From JAIVJZ01 sp035645695 (lineage in GTDB: Bacteria; Acidobacteriota; Blastocatellia; Pyrinomonadales; Pyrinomonadaceae): a stretch of 64,000 nt of DNA. The notes below the pieces were generated by a model. The model was not told the origin of the DNA. It saw nothing but the letters and a program-made list of their open reading frames with translations, and searched no databases. The translations under genes were made by a program, and so were the position numbers. The number at the start of each line of letters is the position of its first letter. Position 1 is the stretch's first letter. Below, piece by piece: positions 36,905 through 45,547 of the stretch. The stretch is taken from contig DASQMC010000079.1 of NCBI GenBank assembly GCA_035645695.1, positions 7,544 to 71,543 on the forward strand. The letters are read 5' to 3'.

Positions 36905-39264
36905 TCCTCCGGTATCAAAGGCACGGGCACGATGCGTTTCCCCTTGCCCGTGGTGGTGCCGCCGCCCGTGCCGTCGCTGCCGCCGGTCGTCTCGCCGCGC
37001 AGAGAGTCGAGCGAGAGCGGGTCGCCGATCTGGACGGAAATCCCCGCGACGCGCGGCAGTTGCAGCCCCGAGAGGATGATCTCGCCCGTCCCCGCTTCGC
37101 TCCCCTTCGCGATCAAAACATCTTTCACGGAGAGCACGCCCTCCTGTCGGCTTGCGACGGCGAGCAGTTCGCGATCCGTGATGCTCTTGCGTAGCGGCCA
37201 GCCGTTCTGCGCGGCGGCGTATTGCGGCGTGGTCAGGAGAGCCGCCTGAGTTTCAAGCACAGGCACGCCCGAGGGTGGCAGGGGCGAGAGAAACTGTAAG
37301 AGCGCGAGTTTGACCGCCTCGCGCACCTGCGCGACCGATGTGCCCGCCACGACGCTTAATCCGACCGACACCCAGACGGGAACGTATTCCGGGCCACGCA
37401 GGAACACTTCCGTCGTGATCAGGCGGCGCGGGTCGAGGTATTTGCAGATGGCTTCGAGGAAAAGTTTGTCGGGCAGCGGCGCGTCCGGCTGTTTGGCGTC
37501 GTAGCGCGGGATAACCATGAGCGTGACCGCGCCGGGAGCGTCGCCCGGCTCGCTCCTCGTGAGCGCGGGATTGTAGGCGGGCAACACGTCCACGCGCCCG
37601 ATCTGTATGCCGGGCGTGCGCAGGGCGATTGTCGAGAAGTCGGCGGCGTTGACGAGGCGGTCGCGGTGCTGCAAGTATCGCGCGATCTGCTTTTCGCCCT
37701 CGGCGACCGATTCCGCATCCGCGCCATTCCAGGTGCGCACGGGGTTCGAGACTTTGAAACCGGCGGGCAGCGCCGGACTCGTGTTGATCGAACCAGTGCC
37801 GACGTTGCCCGCCATGCCGACGCCGTAATCGTAACTCGCGCGTATCGTCGCGCCCGCCGGAGGCCGCCGCCCGCGCGTGCCGTCGCCGAAGCGTATCTCG
37901 CCCGACTCGTGGTTGACCGTGAAAACTTCCGTGAGCGTCGCGCCCCCGGCGGGCACGCCCGGCGGCAGGCGCGCGTCCAGCACGGGCACTTCAGACCCTG
38001 CGGCGTAGAGGTCGTCGATCTCCTGCCACAAGCGCGTCTGCCCGTCCTTCGGCGTGACGGTTAAACGCGTGGAGCGCGCGACGACGGGCTTTTGCGACAG
38101 GAAGGCAATTTGATCGGGCGCGCCGGTGCCGGGCGGCAGCAGTTCGTTCGAGACGCGCGCGCGCTGCGAGACGAAGGCCGTGTTGATGCCGACCCACAGC
38201 AGGCGCGCCCCGGCAGCCGTCGCAGACGGGCGGATGCGCAGCCACGTCACGACGCGCTCGTTCAGATTCGTGTCTTCGAGCGCGGGCGGAAAATCGCCGA
38301 CGCCCGGTTCGAGCGGATCGAGGTTCGTCCAGAGTTTGAGTTCGTCCTTGTTGCCGGGCAACGTGATCTCGACGACGCCGGGTTTCGTCAGCACGTCCGT
38401 CGGCGCGCGTGCGTCGAGCGGTTTATATTTCGCCACGCGCAACTCAGGGTCGTCGGGCAAGGTCGTGCCTCCCGAGACGTTCGGGATTTCATAACTCAGT
38501 TGCGTCTGCGAGGCTGCGCTCGCGGCTTGGCCGAGCGGCATCAGGGCGCGCGTCGCGGCGGCGAGCGCGGGCACGATGCCGAGGCTGATCGTGCGACCGG
38601 CGATGGCCTCGCGGATGCTGTCACGCAAATCTTCGAGCGCGGTTTCGGTCGTGCCGGAAGGCTTGTCGCCCGCGCGCGTCAGGAGCGCGATCCAGAGCGC
38701 GCCGTCGCTCGTCTCCGCGCCGATGTCGATACCGTCGGCGAGTTTCGCGTCGAGCGGAACGGTCTCGTAGAGTTCGATTGTCGCGTCGTCAACCTCCGCG
38801 TCGTTGTAGGAGGCGTAGAGCAGTTTGTAATAATCCGTAAGGGTATGATCGGTCGTTGTGAGTTTGCGTTTGAAGAAGACCTGCGCTTCGACGGGCAACA
38901 CGTCGAGTCCCTGCACGGTGCGAAACGGAACCTGACCGGCGCGCACTTCGAGGCCGTCATTGAGCGTGACGGTCTGCGCCGCGCCGCGCTCGTTCGTGAA
39001 CTGGACGAGGCCGACCGCCGCCGAAGCCGTTTGCAGGGGCACGCCGAGCAGCGAGAGAAACTTGCGGCGGTTGCGTTCGGGAATCTGGTTGCTGCGATAG
39101 AGCAGATTCTCCGTCAGGAAAGCGAAGATTTCGATGAGCGTCACGCCGGGGTCGCTTTTGTTGAAATTCGTCCACTCAGGATTATGGACGGGCACGCGCG
39201 CCAGCGCCTCGTCGAGCAACTCCTGATAGCGGCGATCATCCAGATTCGGAATCTGCAACGGCAT
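36898..39264 (-). CDS. Baseplate J-like assembly protein (gp6/Afp11-like)
   Basis: 788 aa. The N-terminus (IPNLDDRRYQELLDEALARVPVHNPEWTN, then SDPGVTLIEIFAFLTENLLYRSNQIPE) is the typical opening of the putative baseplate assembly protein family (TIGR02243), related to P2 gpJ and T4 gp6. The C-terminus (about 470-700) carries the J-like core (VAEGEKQIARYLQHRDRLV, then PGIQIGRVDVLPAYNP). It builds the wedge ring of the baseplate with the gpI-like protein, whose gene overlaps this one by 7 nt. AAGGAGTCAG precedes the ATG. Length is within the range for eCIS Afp11 proteins. Confidence 0.93.
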   Translation of the reverse strand: MPLQIPNLDDRRYQELLDEALARVPVHNPEWTNFNKSDPGVTLIEIFAFLTENLLYRSNQIPERNRRKFLSLLGVPLQTASAAVGLVQFTNERGAAQTVTLNDGLEVRAGQVPFRTVQGLDVLPVEAQVFFKRKLTTTDHTLTDYYKLLYASYNDAEVDDATIELYETVPLDAKLADGIDIGAETSDGALWIALLTRAGDKPSGTTETALEDLRDSIREAIAGRTISLGIVPALAAATRALMPLGQAASAASQTQLSYEIPNVSGGTTLPDDPELRVAKYKPLDARAPTDVLTKPGVVEITLPGNKDELKLWTNLDPLEPGVGDFPPALEDTNLNERVVTWLRIRPSATAAGARLLWVGINTAFVSQRARVSNELLPPGTGAPDQIAFLSQKPVVARSTRLTVTPKDGQTRLWQEIDDLYAAGSEVPVLDARLPPGVPAGGATLTEVFTVNHESGEIRFGDGTRGRRPPAGATIRASYDYGVGMAGNVGTGSINTSPALPAGFKVSNPVRTWNGADAESVAEGEKQIARYLQHRDRLVNAADFSTIALRTPGIQIGRVDVLPAYNPALTRSEPGDAPGAVTLMVIPRYDAKQPDAPLPDKLFLEAICKYLDPRRLITTEVFLRGPEYVPVWVSVGLSVVAGTSVAQVREAVKLALLQFLSPLPPSGVPVLETQAALLTTPQYAAAQNGWPLRKSITDRELLAVASRQEGVLSVKDVLIAKGSEAGTGEIILSGLQLPRVAGISVQIGDPLSLDSLRGETTGGSDGTGGGTTTGKGKRIVPVPLIPEEC

Positions 39265-39333
39265 GGAAACTGACTCCTTAACTTTTACTACCTGTGCAAT
39301 ACAAAAATGTAGGTTGCATTCAAATCGCTCCGG

Positions 39334-39729
39334 CTAACCTGCGAGCACCACGTTCAAACTCACGCTCTGCGAGGCGCGTGTTGCAACGAGTTTGTAATTG
39401 ATCGTGGCGACCACGGCCTGCGCGTCTCCCTCGTCCGGCTCGACCGTTACCGATTCGACCGCGATGCGCGGCTCCCAACGCGCCAGTTCCTTCGTGATGC
39501 GATCCTTGATCAACTGTCTCGTCGTCACCGTGTTCGGCTCGAAAAGGTAAAGATTGAGGCTGCCGCCGAAGTTCGCGAGACGCAGGCGCTCGCGCTGCTC
39601 GGTCAGGAGAATCACGCGTATGCTCTCGCGCACGTTCGTCTCGCCCTCCGACCATGAGACGCGTCCATCCGCCCCGACGCGCGGCGGGAAACTAATGCCC
39701 TTGCCGAATATGCGGCCGCCGTTATTCAT
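39334..39729 (-). CDS. gp25-like baseplate wedge protein (GPW/gp25 family, Afp9-like)
   Basis: 131 aa, the normal length for the family. It carries the conserved features of T4 gp25 and its eCIS equivalents: RESIRVILLTEQRERL near residues 34-50 (the EPR/ExR-type loop where the wedge contacts the sheath), GGSLNLYLFEPN, and VESVTVEPDEGD in the C-terminal beta part. gp25 initiates sheath polymerisation on the baseplate. It begins 9 nt after the stop of the 726-aa gene, with GGTGAGGGCG upstream. High confidence. Confidence 0.93.
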   Translation of the reverse strand: MNNGGRIFGKGISFPPRVGADGRVSWSEGETNVRESIRVILLTEQRERLRLANFGGSLNLYLFEPNTVTTRQLIKDRITKELARWEPRIAVESVTVEPDEGDAQAVVATINYKLVATRASQSVSLNVVLAG

Positions 39730-39738
39730 CGTTCGCCC

Positions 39739-41919
39739 TCACCCCTTCGCCTTCTTCGCGCTGAAGCCCGGCAGCGGGAAACAGATCAGGAAATACGGAA
39801 GCCAGCGGAAAATGATGTCGAGCAGGTTCACGATGATCATCAGCAGGAGCAGCGCGCAGATCGTGATGATCGGGATCGAGAGCGAGCAGATCATGCCGAA
39901 CTCCAAAGTCCCGCCCGGCTCTTTGCAGGGGCCTTTGTCGGGCGCGGATAAATCCTTGTGCAGCGGCCACGGCAGCACGGAGCGCACGAGGTCGCCGAGA
40001 TTCATGCCCTTGGCGCGGTCGATCTGCCCGCACAGCATGTCGGAGATCATGAAGGCAGTGTTTTTGTCGAACTTCCGCAAGCCCGCCGGCGACGTGTCGA
40101 GAGGCATCGCGATGCGAATTGGGCGCGCGGGCGCGTCGGGGTCGAAGAAACTCGCCAACTGGAAGGCGCGCGTCGGCGCGCTGACCACTGGCGGATCGAC
40201 CGGGCCGCATTCGGGTCGCTCGTAGACGCAGCGCACGACGAACCAGCCCTCTCGCGTGTCCAGAACTTTCTGCGCCGCGAGCGGGAGAGGCGCGGCGTAT
40301 GAACTCTCTCCCTCCGGGAGCGCGGCGGCGACGAGGCTCGCGAGGTGCGACACGCGACCGGCGGCTTTCAGGAAACGATCCGTGTCGTCCGTTGCGCCCG
40401 GAGCTTTAGGCGCGAGCGGCCCTTCGAATTCCGTGTCAGCGAGCGGGAAGAGGAAGGTCGGCCACTTCGCATCGGGGTTGTCGCGCAGGTAAGCGGTCGA
40501 GACGGATTCGAGATCGTCTTCCAGCTTCGCGGCCTTCGCTGCGTCGAGCGGCGTGCCGCCGCGAATGGCCTTGAGCGCGTCGGCCAGAGTTTTGGAGACA
40601 TCCTTCGCCTGATAGCCGACGCCTTTCACCAGCGACTTCAATTCGTCCGCGGCGGCAGGCGTCTCGTTCGTCAGTTTCGTGTAAGTCGCTTGATCGAAGG
40701 CGGTGGCCGCGAGCGCGCCGACGAGCGCGGCTTCCGGCGCGGAGAGTGCGGGCGTCGCCGCGCCCGTGACGGTCTTCCACACGCCGGGCAGGTATTGTTC
40801 GAGGTATTTGGCGAAGTCGAGAAGGATGTACCACGAGACTGTTTGAATCTGCTCGCGCAGAGACTTCAAAGTCCCCTTCTTCGCCGTCGGGTCGAAGGCT
40901 TCATCGTCGGTCTTAGGCAACGGCGGCGGATTGAACATTTTGTAAGTCGCGCCCGCGCGCTCGATGAGGCGCGTCCACGGTTCTGTCACGTCCAACCAGA
41001 GCGGCATCATGCGCGGGTCAACCGGCCGGTCATTGTCTGTCGCGGAGGCGTCTCCCGTCGCGGCGTTCGCCCCGGCCGTCGCGCCCGAAAGCGCGCCCGC
41101 GCCCATGTAGTTCTCGCGTTTGCCGACGGGGATGAAGCCCGTCAGGACGCGCCGCCTGTGGCCGTCGTCCTGCGTGTAGTTGACGGGAAACAGCGGCAAT
41201 TGTTCCTCGCCCGCGACGAGCACGTCGGCGCGCGCCGCCGGTGCGATGCCGCCTCCTGATGCCGTCGATACTTTCCGCCAACCGGTGCCCGCCGCCGTCG
41301 TCGCAAGCGCGTATTCTTCCCAACTTCCCTCGTCGAAGTCGGGCAACTTCTGCGAGCGATCAATTTGCCCGTTCGCATCGAGAAAGTTCGGCGGCAGCAG
41401 CCGCCTGACGACGAACGACGCACGCTCGTCGCGCGCGGGATTCACGGCGCGATCCGGCAACCCCGCGCGACCGCACACGAGACAGGCCGTGATTAGGTAG
41501 AAGCGTTGATGCGCCGGTTGATAGAGCTTGAGGGGCGCCGAGGCTGAGGCGTCGGAGATTGCGACGCTCGCGCTGCCGTTCAACGTCGTGAGCGCGCCGC
41601 CCGACGTGGCGAGCGTCTTCGCGTTCTTTTTCTCCGATGCAAGGCGCAGGCGATTCAAGGGACGCAGGAACGCGGGCTGCCTGACGACGGGCGCGACGGG
41701 CGGCGAAGGACCGCGCCACGTCTCCGGCTGCGCGACGAGTTGAGAGAGCCGCGCCGGGTCGTTCTCCAACAGCGCGAGGTAATCGTCCATGAACTTGTCG
41801 GAGGCAAAGCGCAGGATGGCCGGGCGGCGCAAGGTGCGGCGGCGCACGGCGATTTCCGCCGCGCCTGCCGCTTCAGGCCACAGGGGCGCGGGCGCTGTCC
41901 ATTGCACTACGTCTCGCAT
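39739..41919 (-). CDS. CIS baseplate-region protein with C-terminal membrane segment, 726 aa
   Basis: I recognise no named domain. The body (1-660) is mixed; it contains a possible Cys pair (LVCGRAGLPD near 128) and Ala/Ser-rich linkers. Near the C-terminus, after a GTLEFGMICS segment, about 30 strongly hydrophobic residues (PIITICALLLLMIIVNLLDIIF) form one or two membrane helices before a short basic tail (SAKKAKG). A membrane helix is unusual in a baseplate-position protein and would tie the particle to the inner membrane. GAGGAATCG precedes the ATG. It lies between the spike and gp25 genes, with gaps of 7 and 9 nt. Confidence 0.75.
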   Translation of the reverse strand: MRDVVQWTAPAPLWPEAAGAAEIAVRRRTLRRPAILRFASDKFMDDYLALLENDPARLSQLVAQPETWRGPSPPVAPVVRQPAFLRPLNRLRLASEKKNAKTLATSGGALTTLNGSASVAISDASASAPLKLYQPAHQRFYLITACLVCGRAGLPDRAVNPARDERASFVVRRLLPPNFLDANGQIDRSQKLPDFDEGSWEEYALATTAAGTGWRKVSTASGGGIAPAARADVLVAGEEQLPLFPVNYTQDDGHRRRVLTGFIPVGKRENYMGAGALSGATAGANAATGDASATDNDRPVDPRMMPLWLDVTEPWTRLIERAGATYKMFNPPPLPKTDDEAFDPTAKKGTLKSLREQIQTVSWYILLDFAKYLEQYLPGVWKTVTGAATPALSAPEAALVGALAATAFDQATYTKLTNETPAAADELKSLVKGVGYQAKDVSKTLADALKAIRGGTPLDAAKAAKLEDDLESVSTAYLRDNPDAKWPTFLFPLADTEFEGPLAPKAPGATDDTDRFLKAAGRVSHLASLVAAALPEGESSYAAPLPLAAQKVLDTREGWFVVRCVYERPECGPVDPPVVSAPTRAFQLASFFDPDAPARPIRIAMPLDTSPAGLRKFDKNTAFMISDMLCGQIDRAKGMNLGDLVRSVLPWPLHKDLSAPDKGPCKEPGGTLEFGMICSLSIPIITICALLLLMIIVNLLDIIFRWLPYFLICFPLPGFSAKKAKG

Positions 41920-41926
41920 CGATTCC

Positions 41927-42643
41927 TCACCAGATGTTTCCCGCGCCGGGCGTGTACGACGCGCTGATCACCGCATTGCTGATCAGGGTGTCGCACTGCA
42001 CGACGCCGCTGAATTTCGACATCCCCGAATCGACCGTTACCATCGAGGCCGACACCTGCACGAGCGACGCGTTGATCGTCACCTTCGCCGAGGCGTTGAC
42101 GGTGATGCCGCTCGGCTCCAGCTTGATCGAGTTGCCGTTGCTGTCCACGATCTCGACGGTGCCGGGGCCGTCCTTGAGCGTCACCTTCTGCCCGCCGGGC
42201 GTTTCCAGAATCATCTGCTCCTGCCCGTCCGTATCGTCGAGCGTCACCTTGACGCCGTTGCGCGAGCGCAGGACTTTGCGATAGTTGTTGCCCGCAGCGT
42301 CCATCGAATCGGGCGGCGCGTCGCTGCCGTTCCACAATCCGCCGATGACGTAAGGGCGGCGCGGGTCGCCTCCCTCGAACGTGACGAGCACCTCGTCGTT
42401 CACGTCCGGCACGAACCAACTGCCGCGATTGTTCCCGCCCATCAAAGTAGCCAGCCGCGCCCAAGCCTCGTAGCGCCCGCTACCCGTGTCGGCCGACCAC
42501 GGCAGCGTGATCTTCACGCGCCCCTGGCCGTCCGGGTCTTTTATGTCGCTGACGAGCGCGGGGAACACGCCGTACCAGCGACCGCCCAGCCCGGCCGGTT
42601 GCCGCACGTCCAGGATCATCTCCAGTTGATTCTTCTCACCCAC
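41927..42643 (-). CDS. gp5/gpV-like central spike protein (C-terminal half of Afp8/VgrG)
   Basis: 238 aa. An OB-fold like that of gp5/gpV occupies about 20-110 (FPALVSDIKDPDGQGRVKITLPW, then WFVPDVNDEVLVTFEGGDPRRPYVIGGLWN, the diagnostic gpV/VgrG signature). The remainder is a repetitive beta-helix needle (GVKVTLDDTDGQEQ, VTLKDGPGTVEIVD). It forms the trimeric spike at the tube tip. It starts at a GTG with GGTGG upstream, 26 nt after the hub gene. In Afp and VgrG the hub and spike are fused; here they are separate genes. No PAAR tip protein is seen. Confidence 0.93.
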   Translation of the reverse strand: MGEKNQLEMILDVRQPAGLGGRWYGVFPALVSDIKDPDGQGRVKITLPWSADTGSGRYEAWARLATLMGGNNRGSWFVPDVNDEVLVTFEGGDPRRPYVIGGLWNGSDAPPDSMDAAGNNYRKVLRSRNGVKVTLDDTDGQEQMILETPGGQKVTLKDGPGTVEIVDSNGNSIKLEPSGITVNASAKVTINASLVQVSASMVTVDSGMSKFSGVVQCDTLISNAVISASYTPGAGNIW

Positions 42644-42669
42644 GTTTCCACCTATCCCGGCGAGGCCGT

Positions 42670-43740
42670 CTAAACCCTGCCGATGCCCGGTCGTTCGGCG
42701 CGAAATTCCGTGCGGATGCCATTGGCTCTGTCGAAGAGGTGTTTGACCTCCGTGACGTAGTACTTGCCCGAAAACAGCGGGCCGAGTTCTTTCAAATCGA
42801 CGAACACGCCCGCGCGCAGATCGGGCTTCGTCTCCGCCGTGCCGTAGCCGACGATGAAGCGGCGCGCGCTGAGGCGGAAGAAGGTTTCCGCTTCATACTG
42901 AGCCTCCTGGCTGTTGAGCGGGATGGTGTGCGCGAGGGCTTCCCTGCGCGCGCCGAGCGCGGATTGCAAAATGCTCACGCCGCTCGTGTCGCCGTTCAGT
43001 TCGCTCGTGATGACGGACTCGGTGGCCTCGTAAGTCAGCGCGCTCTTGCCCGGCACGTCCCAGCCGTTAACCGTGACGCTCGTGCGCTGCATGGCGAGAT
43101 CGGCCAGCGCCTTGAAGTCGCGCAGTTGCGCGCCGCGCTTCAATTCGAGAGTTGCGCCGCCGCGATTCCCGTGCGTCCTGGCGTTCAGGGTGCTTCCCTC
43201 CATCCAGAGTTCCGCGTCAATCGCGCGCGCACGCTCGCGCGCGAAGGCGAGGTCGCTCTGGTTGACCTGCGCGAGCACCCTGTAGGTCGGCCCAGCGACG
43301 CTCACGCTCGGACTCAAACCGTGATCGCTGGCGATCTGTTTGAACACGTCCGCGTCGGTCGCATCGGCGAAAGTGCGCGTGCGGCGCGTCATGCGTAAAT
43401 CCTGAAAGCGATCTTCGGCGAGGACGGCGATGTCCGGCGCTTGCCCTTCGGGGAAGCCCGCTTCGAGTCCCATGATGCGCCCGTCGAAAATGTTCCGGTC
43501 GCCGATCTTCACTTGAAACGCCTTGCCGAAGTCGAGCGTGCGGCGGTCGAAGTAGAGGTAATCCGTCGTGTTGTTGACGTTGCCCCAATTACTGAAACGC
43601 GCCTCGCAACGATAGAGGCCGCTCGTGTTCTCGACGATGCTCAAACGGTTGAGGCCGCCCGCGAGGGCGGGTTGTTCCGTCCCGCCAACGTGGATGGCGG
43701 GGGTCGAAGAAACTAATCCTGTGGTTATATCGTCGGCCAT
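42670..43740 (-). CDS. gp27-like hub protein (phage late control D family; N-terminal half of Afp8)
   Basis: 356 aa. It has features of the gp27/gpD hub family: an N-terminal beta domain (SIVENTSGLYRCEARFSNWG), then FQVKIGDRNIFDGRIMGLEAGFPEG, ILAEDRFQDLRM-like (VLAEDRFQDLRMTRRTRTF), FKQIASDHGLS, the LAFARERARAIDAELW segment, and a C-terminal FVDLKELGPLFSGKYYVTEVKHLFD. It forms the trimeric adaptor between the hexameric tube and the spike. The separate spike gene follows 26 nt later; the DUF5908-like gene lies just upstream. Confidence 0.93.
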   Translation of the reverse strand: MADDITTGLVSSTPAIHVGGTEQPALAGGLNRLSIVENTSGLYRCEARFSNWGNVNNTTDYLYFDRRTLDFGKAFQVKIGDRNIFDGRIMGLEAGFPEGQAPDIAVLAEDRFQDLRMTRRTRTFADATDADVFKQIASDHGLSPSVSVAGPTYRVLAQVNQSDLAFARERARAIDAELWMEGSTLNARTHGNRGGATLELKRGAQLRDFKALADLAMQRTSVTVNGWDVPGKSALTYEATESVITSELNGDTSGVSILQSALGARREALAHTIPLNSQEAQYEAETFFRLSARRFIVGYGTAETKPDLRAGVFVDLKELGPLFSGKYYVTEVKHLFDRANGIRTEFRAERPGIGRV

Positions 43741-43746
43741 AAAATT

Positions 43747-43926
43747 TTAGTGCGCCCGGACGCGCTCGGCGCGCTCCGCCTGCTGTTGCCACATGCGCTC
43801 GAACTCTTCGGGCTTCGGCTCGTCGCCGCCGCCGCCCCCATCCCCTCCCGCGCCGCCGCCTCCGCGTTTCTTCGAGTCGCCCGTATCCGCCACGTCAACG
43901 TTCATCTGATCGATCACCACCGCCAT
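43747..43926 (-). CDS. Tiny conserved CIS protein, DUF5908-like
   Basis: 59 aa. It starts MAVVIDQMNVDV, followed by a Gly-rich low-complexity stretch and an acidic/Gln C-terminal helix (EEFERMWQQQAERAERV). A short beta-strand-like start and this position between the LysM and hub genes match the small DUF5908-type proteins of Afp/PVC clusters (Afp6 region), whose function is not established. I chose the ATG at 43924-43926 because GGGAGGTGA lies 5 nt upstream; a GTG at 43933-43935 would start inside that ribosome site. Confidence 0.7.
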   Translation of the reverse strand: MAVVIDQMNVDVADTGDSKKRGGGGAGGDGGGGGDEPKPEEFERMWQQQAERAERVRAH

Positions 43927-43941
43927 CGCTCTCACCTCCCT

Positions 43942-44832
43942 TTAAAACAGATCGCCGACTTCCAGCTTGATGTTCGTCTCGATTGACCCCGCGCCGCCCT
44001 GCGCCGATAACGAAGACGACGCCCCGAACGAGGGAGATGCTCCGAATGGCGCGGTTGCTCCGAATGAAGACGACGCCCCGAACGACGCGGATGCTCCGGC
44101 GGAACCTGTGACGCCCGCGCCGAACGAGCCGCCGCCGGAGCCGCCCGCGTTCATGTCGAGCAGTTGGCCGGGTTCGAGCATGCGCGGGTTTTCGATGTTG
44201 TTGGCGGCGGCGATTGATTGCCAGTCGTCGCCTTTGCCCTGGCTGTCGGCGAGTTCCGGCAAGCTCTTGTCCTTCGGGGCTTCGGTCAGGCGGCGCGTGC
44301 CGGGCGTCTGCGCGGCGGAGGCGTCCACGTCTTTAATCGTGAACTCCGTGATCTTCTGCTGCGACAAATTGAGCGTCATGCTCGCGCGCAGCGGGCGGCC
44401 TTCGGGCGAGAAGAATTCGAGCGACTCTTCGAGCGACTCCATCAAACCGTCGAACTGAAACGACCCCCAGATGAAGCGCACCGACGGCGGCACGTAATTC
44501 TTGCCCTCCTGCACGGGCGTGATGAAATAGGCCACCTTCTGCGTCAGCTTGCGCACGTCGTTTTCCGCCGTCTCCCCCTCGGGCATGGGCTGGGTTACGT
44601 CGAACCAGAGTTGGAGGACGAGTTTGGTCGTGCCCGCGCCGACGAACTGGCGCGCGGGCGTTCCCTTCTGGTCGCCCGCGCCCGCGGGCGTCGCGATCTG
44701 GTTGGCGAACGAGACCTTCAGCGACTCCGGGTTGAACTGCACCTTCGCAGTCTTCTCCGGGTTGATCTCGTTCTTGAACTCGGCATCCAACTGCCGCAGT
44801 TCGGCTTTTTCCAGTTTGACCGAATCAGGCAT
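43942..44832 (-). CDS. LysM-domain CIS protein (Afp7-like, tube/baseplate adaptor)
   Basis: 296 aa from the ATG at 44830-44832, chosen over an upstream start at 44910 because CGGGAG precedes it and the longer form would translate the repeat region. The N-terminal part (about 1-180) is the Afp7-like domain (VQFNPESLKVSFANQIATP, then RFIWGSFQFDGLMESLEESLEFFSPEGRPLRA). A LysM motif follows (about 200-225: DDWQSIAAANNIENPRMLEPGQLL). Residues about 230-285 are a low-complexity tandem of (S/A)FGAS-like units. It probably links the tube to the hub, as T4 gp53-like LysM proteins do. It follows a 222-nt gap with a large hairpin. Confidence 0.88.
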   Translation of the reverse strand: MPDSVKLEKAELRQLDAEFKNEINPEKTAKVQFNPESLKVSFANQIATPAGAGDQKGTPARQFVGAGTTKLVLQLWFDVTQPMPEGETAENDVRKLTQKVAYFITPVQEGKNYVPPSVRFIWGSFQFDGLMESLEESLEFFSPEGRPLRASMTLNLSQQKITEFTIKDVDASAAQTPGTRRLTEAPKDKSLPELADSQGKGDDWQSIAAANNIENPRMLEPGQLLDMNAGGSGGGSFGAGVTGSAGASASFGASSSFGATAPFGASPSFGASSSLSAQGGAGSIETNIKLEVGDLF

Positions 44833-44857
44833 CTCGACTCCCGGCGACGGTGCGGAA

Positions 44858-45042
44858 GTGATGAGTGATGAGTGACGAGTGATGAGCCGGAAAACCATCC
44901 CGCTCGCCACGCATCTTCTCGTCTCTCGTCATCTCTCGCTCATCGCTTTCAACTCATCACTCATTACTCATCACTCATTACTCATTACTCATTACTCATT
45001 ACTCATTACTCATTACTCATTACTCATTACTCATCACTCATC
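44858..45042. repeat. Thirteen tandem ACTCAT(T/C) heptamers with an inverted partner array
   Basis: Positions 44952-45042 hold 13 consecutive heptamers ACTCATT or ACTCATC without interruption. About 65 bp away, 44858-44886 carries four complementary units (GATGAGT, one as GACGAGT). On the minus strand the two arrays can fold into several alternative hairpins. The array lies between the Afp5-like tube gene and the LysM gene, in the largest gap inside the CIS operon. It is not a CRISPR: there are no spacers. Confidence 0.95.
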
Positions 45043-45054
45043 ACTTCTCCCCGC

Positions 45055-45543
45055 TCATTGCCCGGACGTGCCGGTGTTGTCTTTGAGCGAGAGCGATTCA
45101 TAGGCAAGCTGGAGTTCTTCTATCGCCACCGCGCCGTCTTTCGCGTTGAGCGGCGGGGCTTTGAGTTTGACCGGGACGCAGCGCGAGAGGATGAAGCGCG
45201 CGCTCTCGGTCGTGCCGTCGGGGGCGAAGACGACCACTTCGGCGTCGGCGCGCGTCTCGGGGTTCGTCAACATCAGGTTCACCCACCTCCACAGGTCGAA
45301 CGTCTCGGTCATGCCTCGCCTGAGCGTGACCGACCCGAAGTTGAGCGGCCCGGTCAGGCGAATCTGCTTGCCGTTGTTGCCGCCCTCTCGGATGGTCTTG
45401 ACCTCCATCGTTATTTCCAGCCCGTCGCACTCGGCGAAGGCCGCGTCGCAAATCTGCATCGCCACACCGTCAACCCTGATCTCGACCGAGAAGTTGAAGG
45501 CGACGAACGGGTAGACGACCGTCTCGTTGGCGGATTTCGTCAT
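45055..45543 (-). CDS. Inner tube protein, gp19 family (Afp5-like)
   Basis: 162 aa. Like T4 gp19 and Afp tube proteins it has the conserved VEIRVDGVAMQICDAAFAECDGLEITMEVKTIREGG strand pattern (residues about 19-54), then VTLRRGMTETFDLWRWVN, and the C-terminal IEELQLAYESLSL. In eCIS the Afp5-type tube forms the first ring at the baseplate, with Afp1 making the rest. Its ATG follows the 987-aa sheath gene by only 4 nt, so their production is coupled. A heptamer array follows the stop. Confidence 0.93.
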   Translation of the reverse strand: MTKSANETVVYPFVAFNFSVEIRVDGVAMQICDAAFAECDGLEITMEVKTIREGGNNGKQIRLTGPLNFGSVTLRRGMTETFDLWRWVNLMLTNPETRADAEVVVFAPDGTTESARFILSRCVPVKLKAPPLNAKDGAVAIEELQLAYESLSLKDNTGTSGQ

Positions 45544-45547
45544 TGCG

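Noticed and set aside
41927..42643. PAAR motif at the end of the spike protein
   Set aside because: The C-terminus continues as beta-helix needle and ends without PAAR-type repeats or zinc ligands.
44952..45042. CRISPR array
   Set aside because: The units are 7 bp and contiguous, with no spacers and no cas genes.
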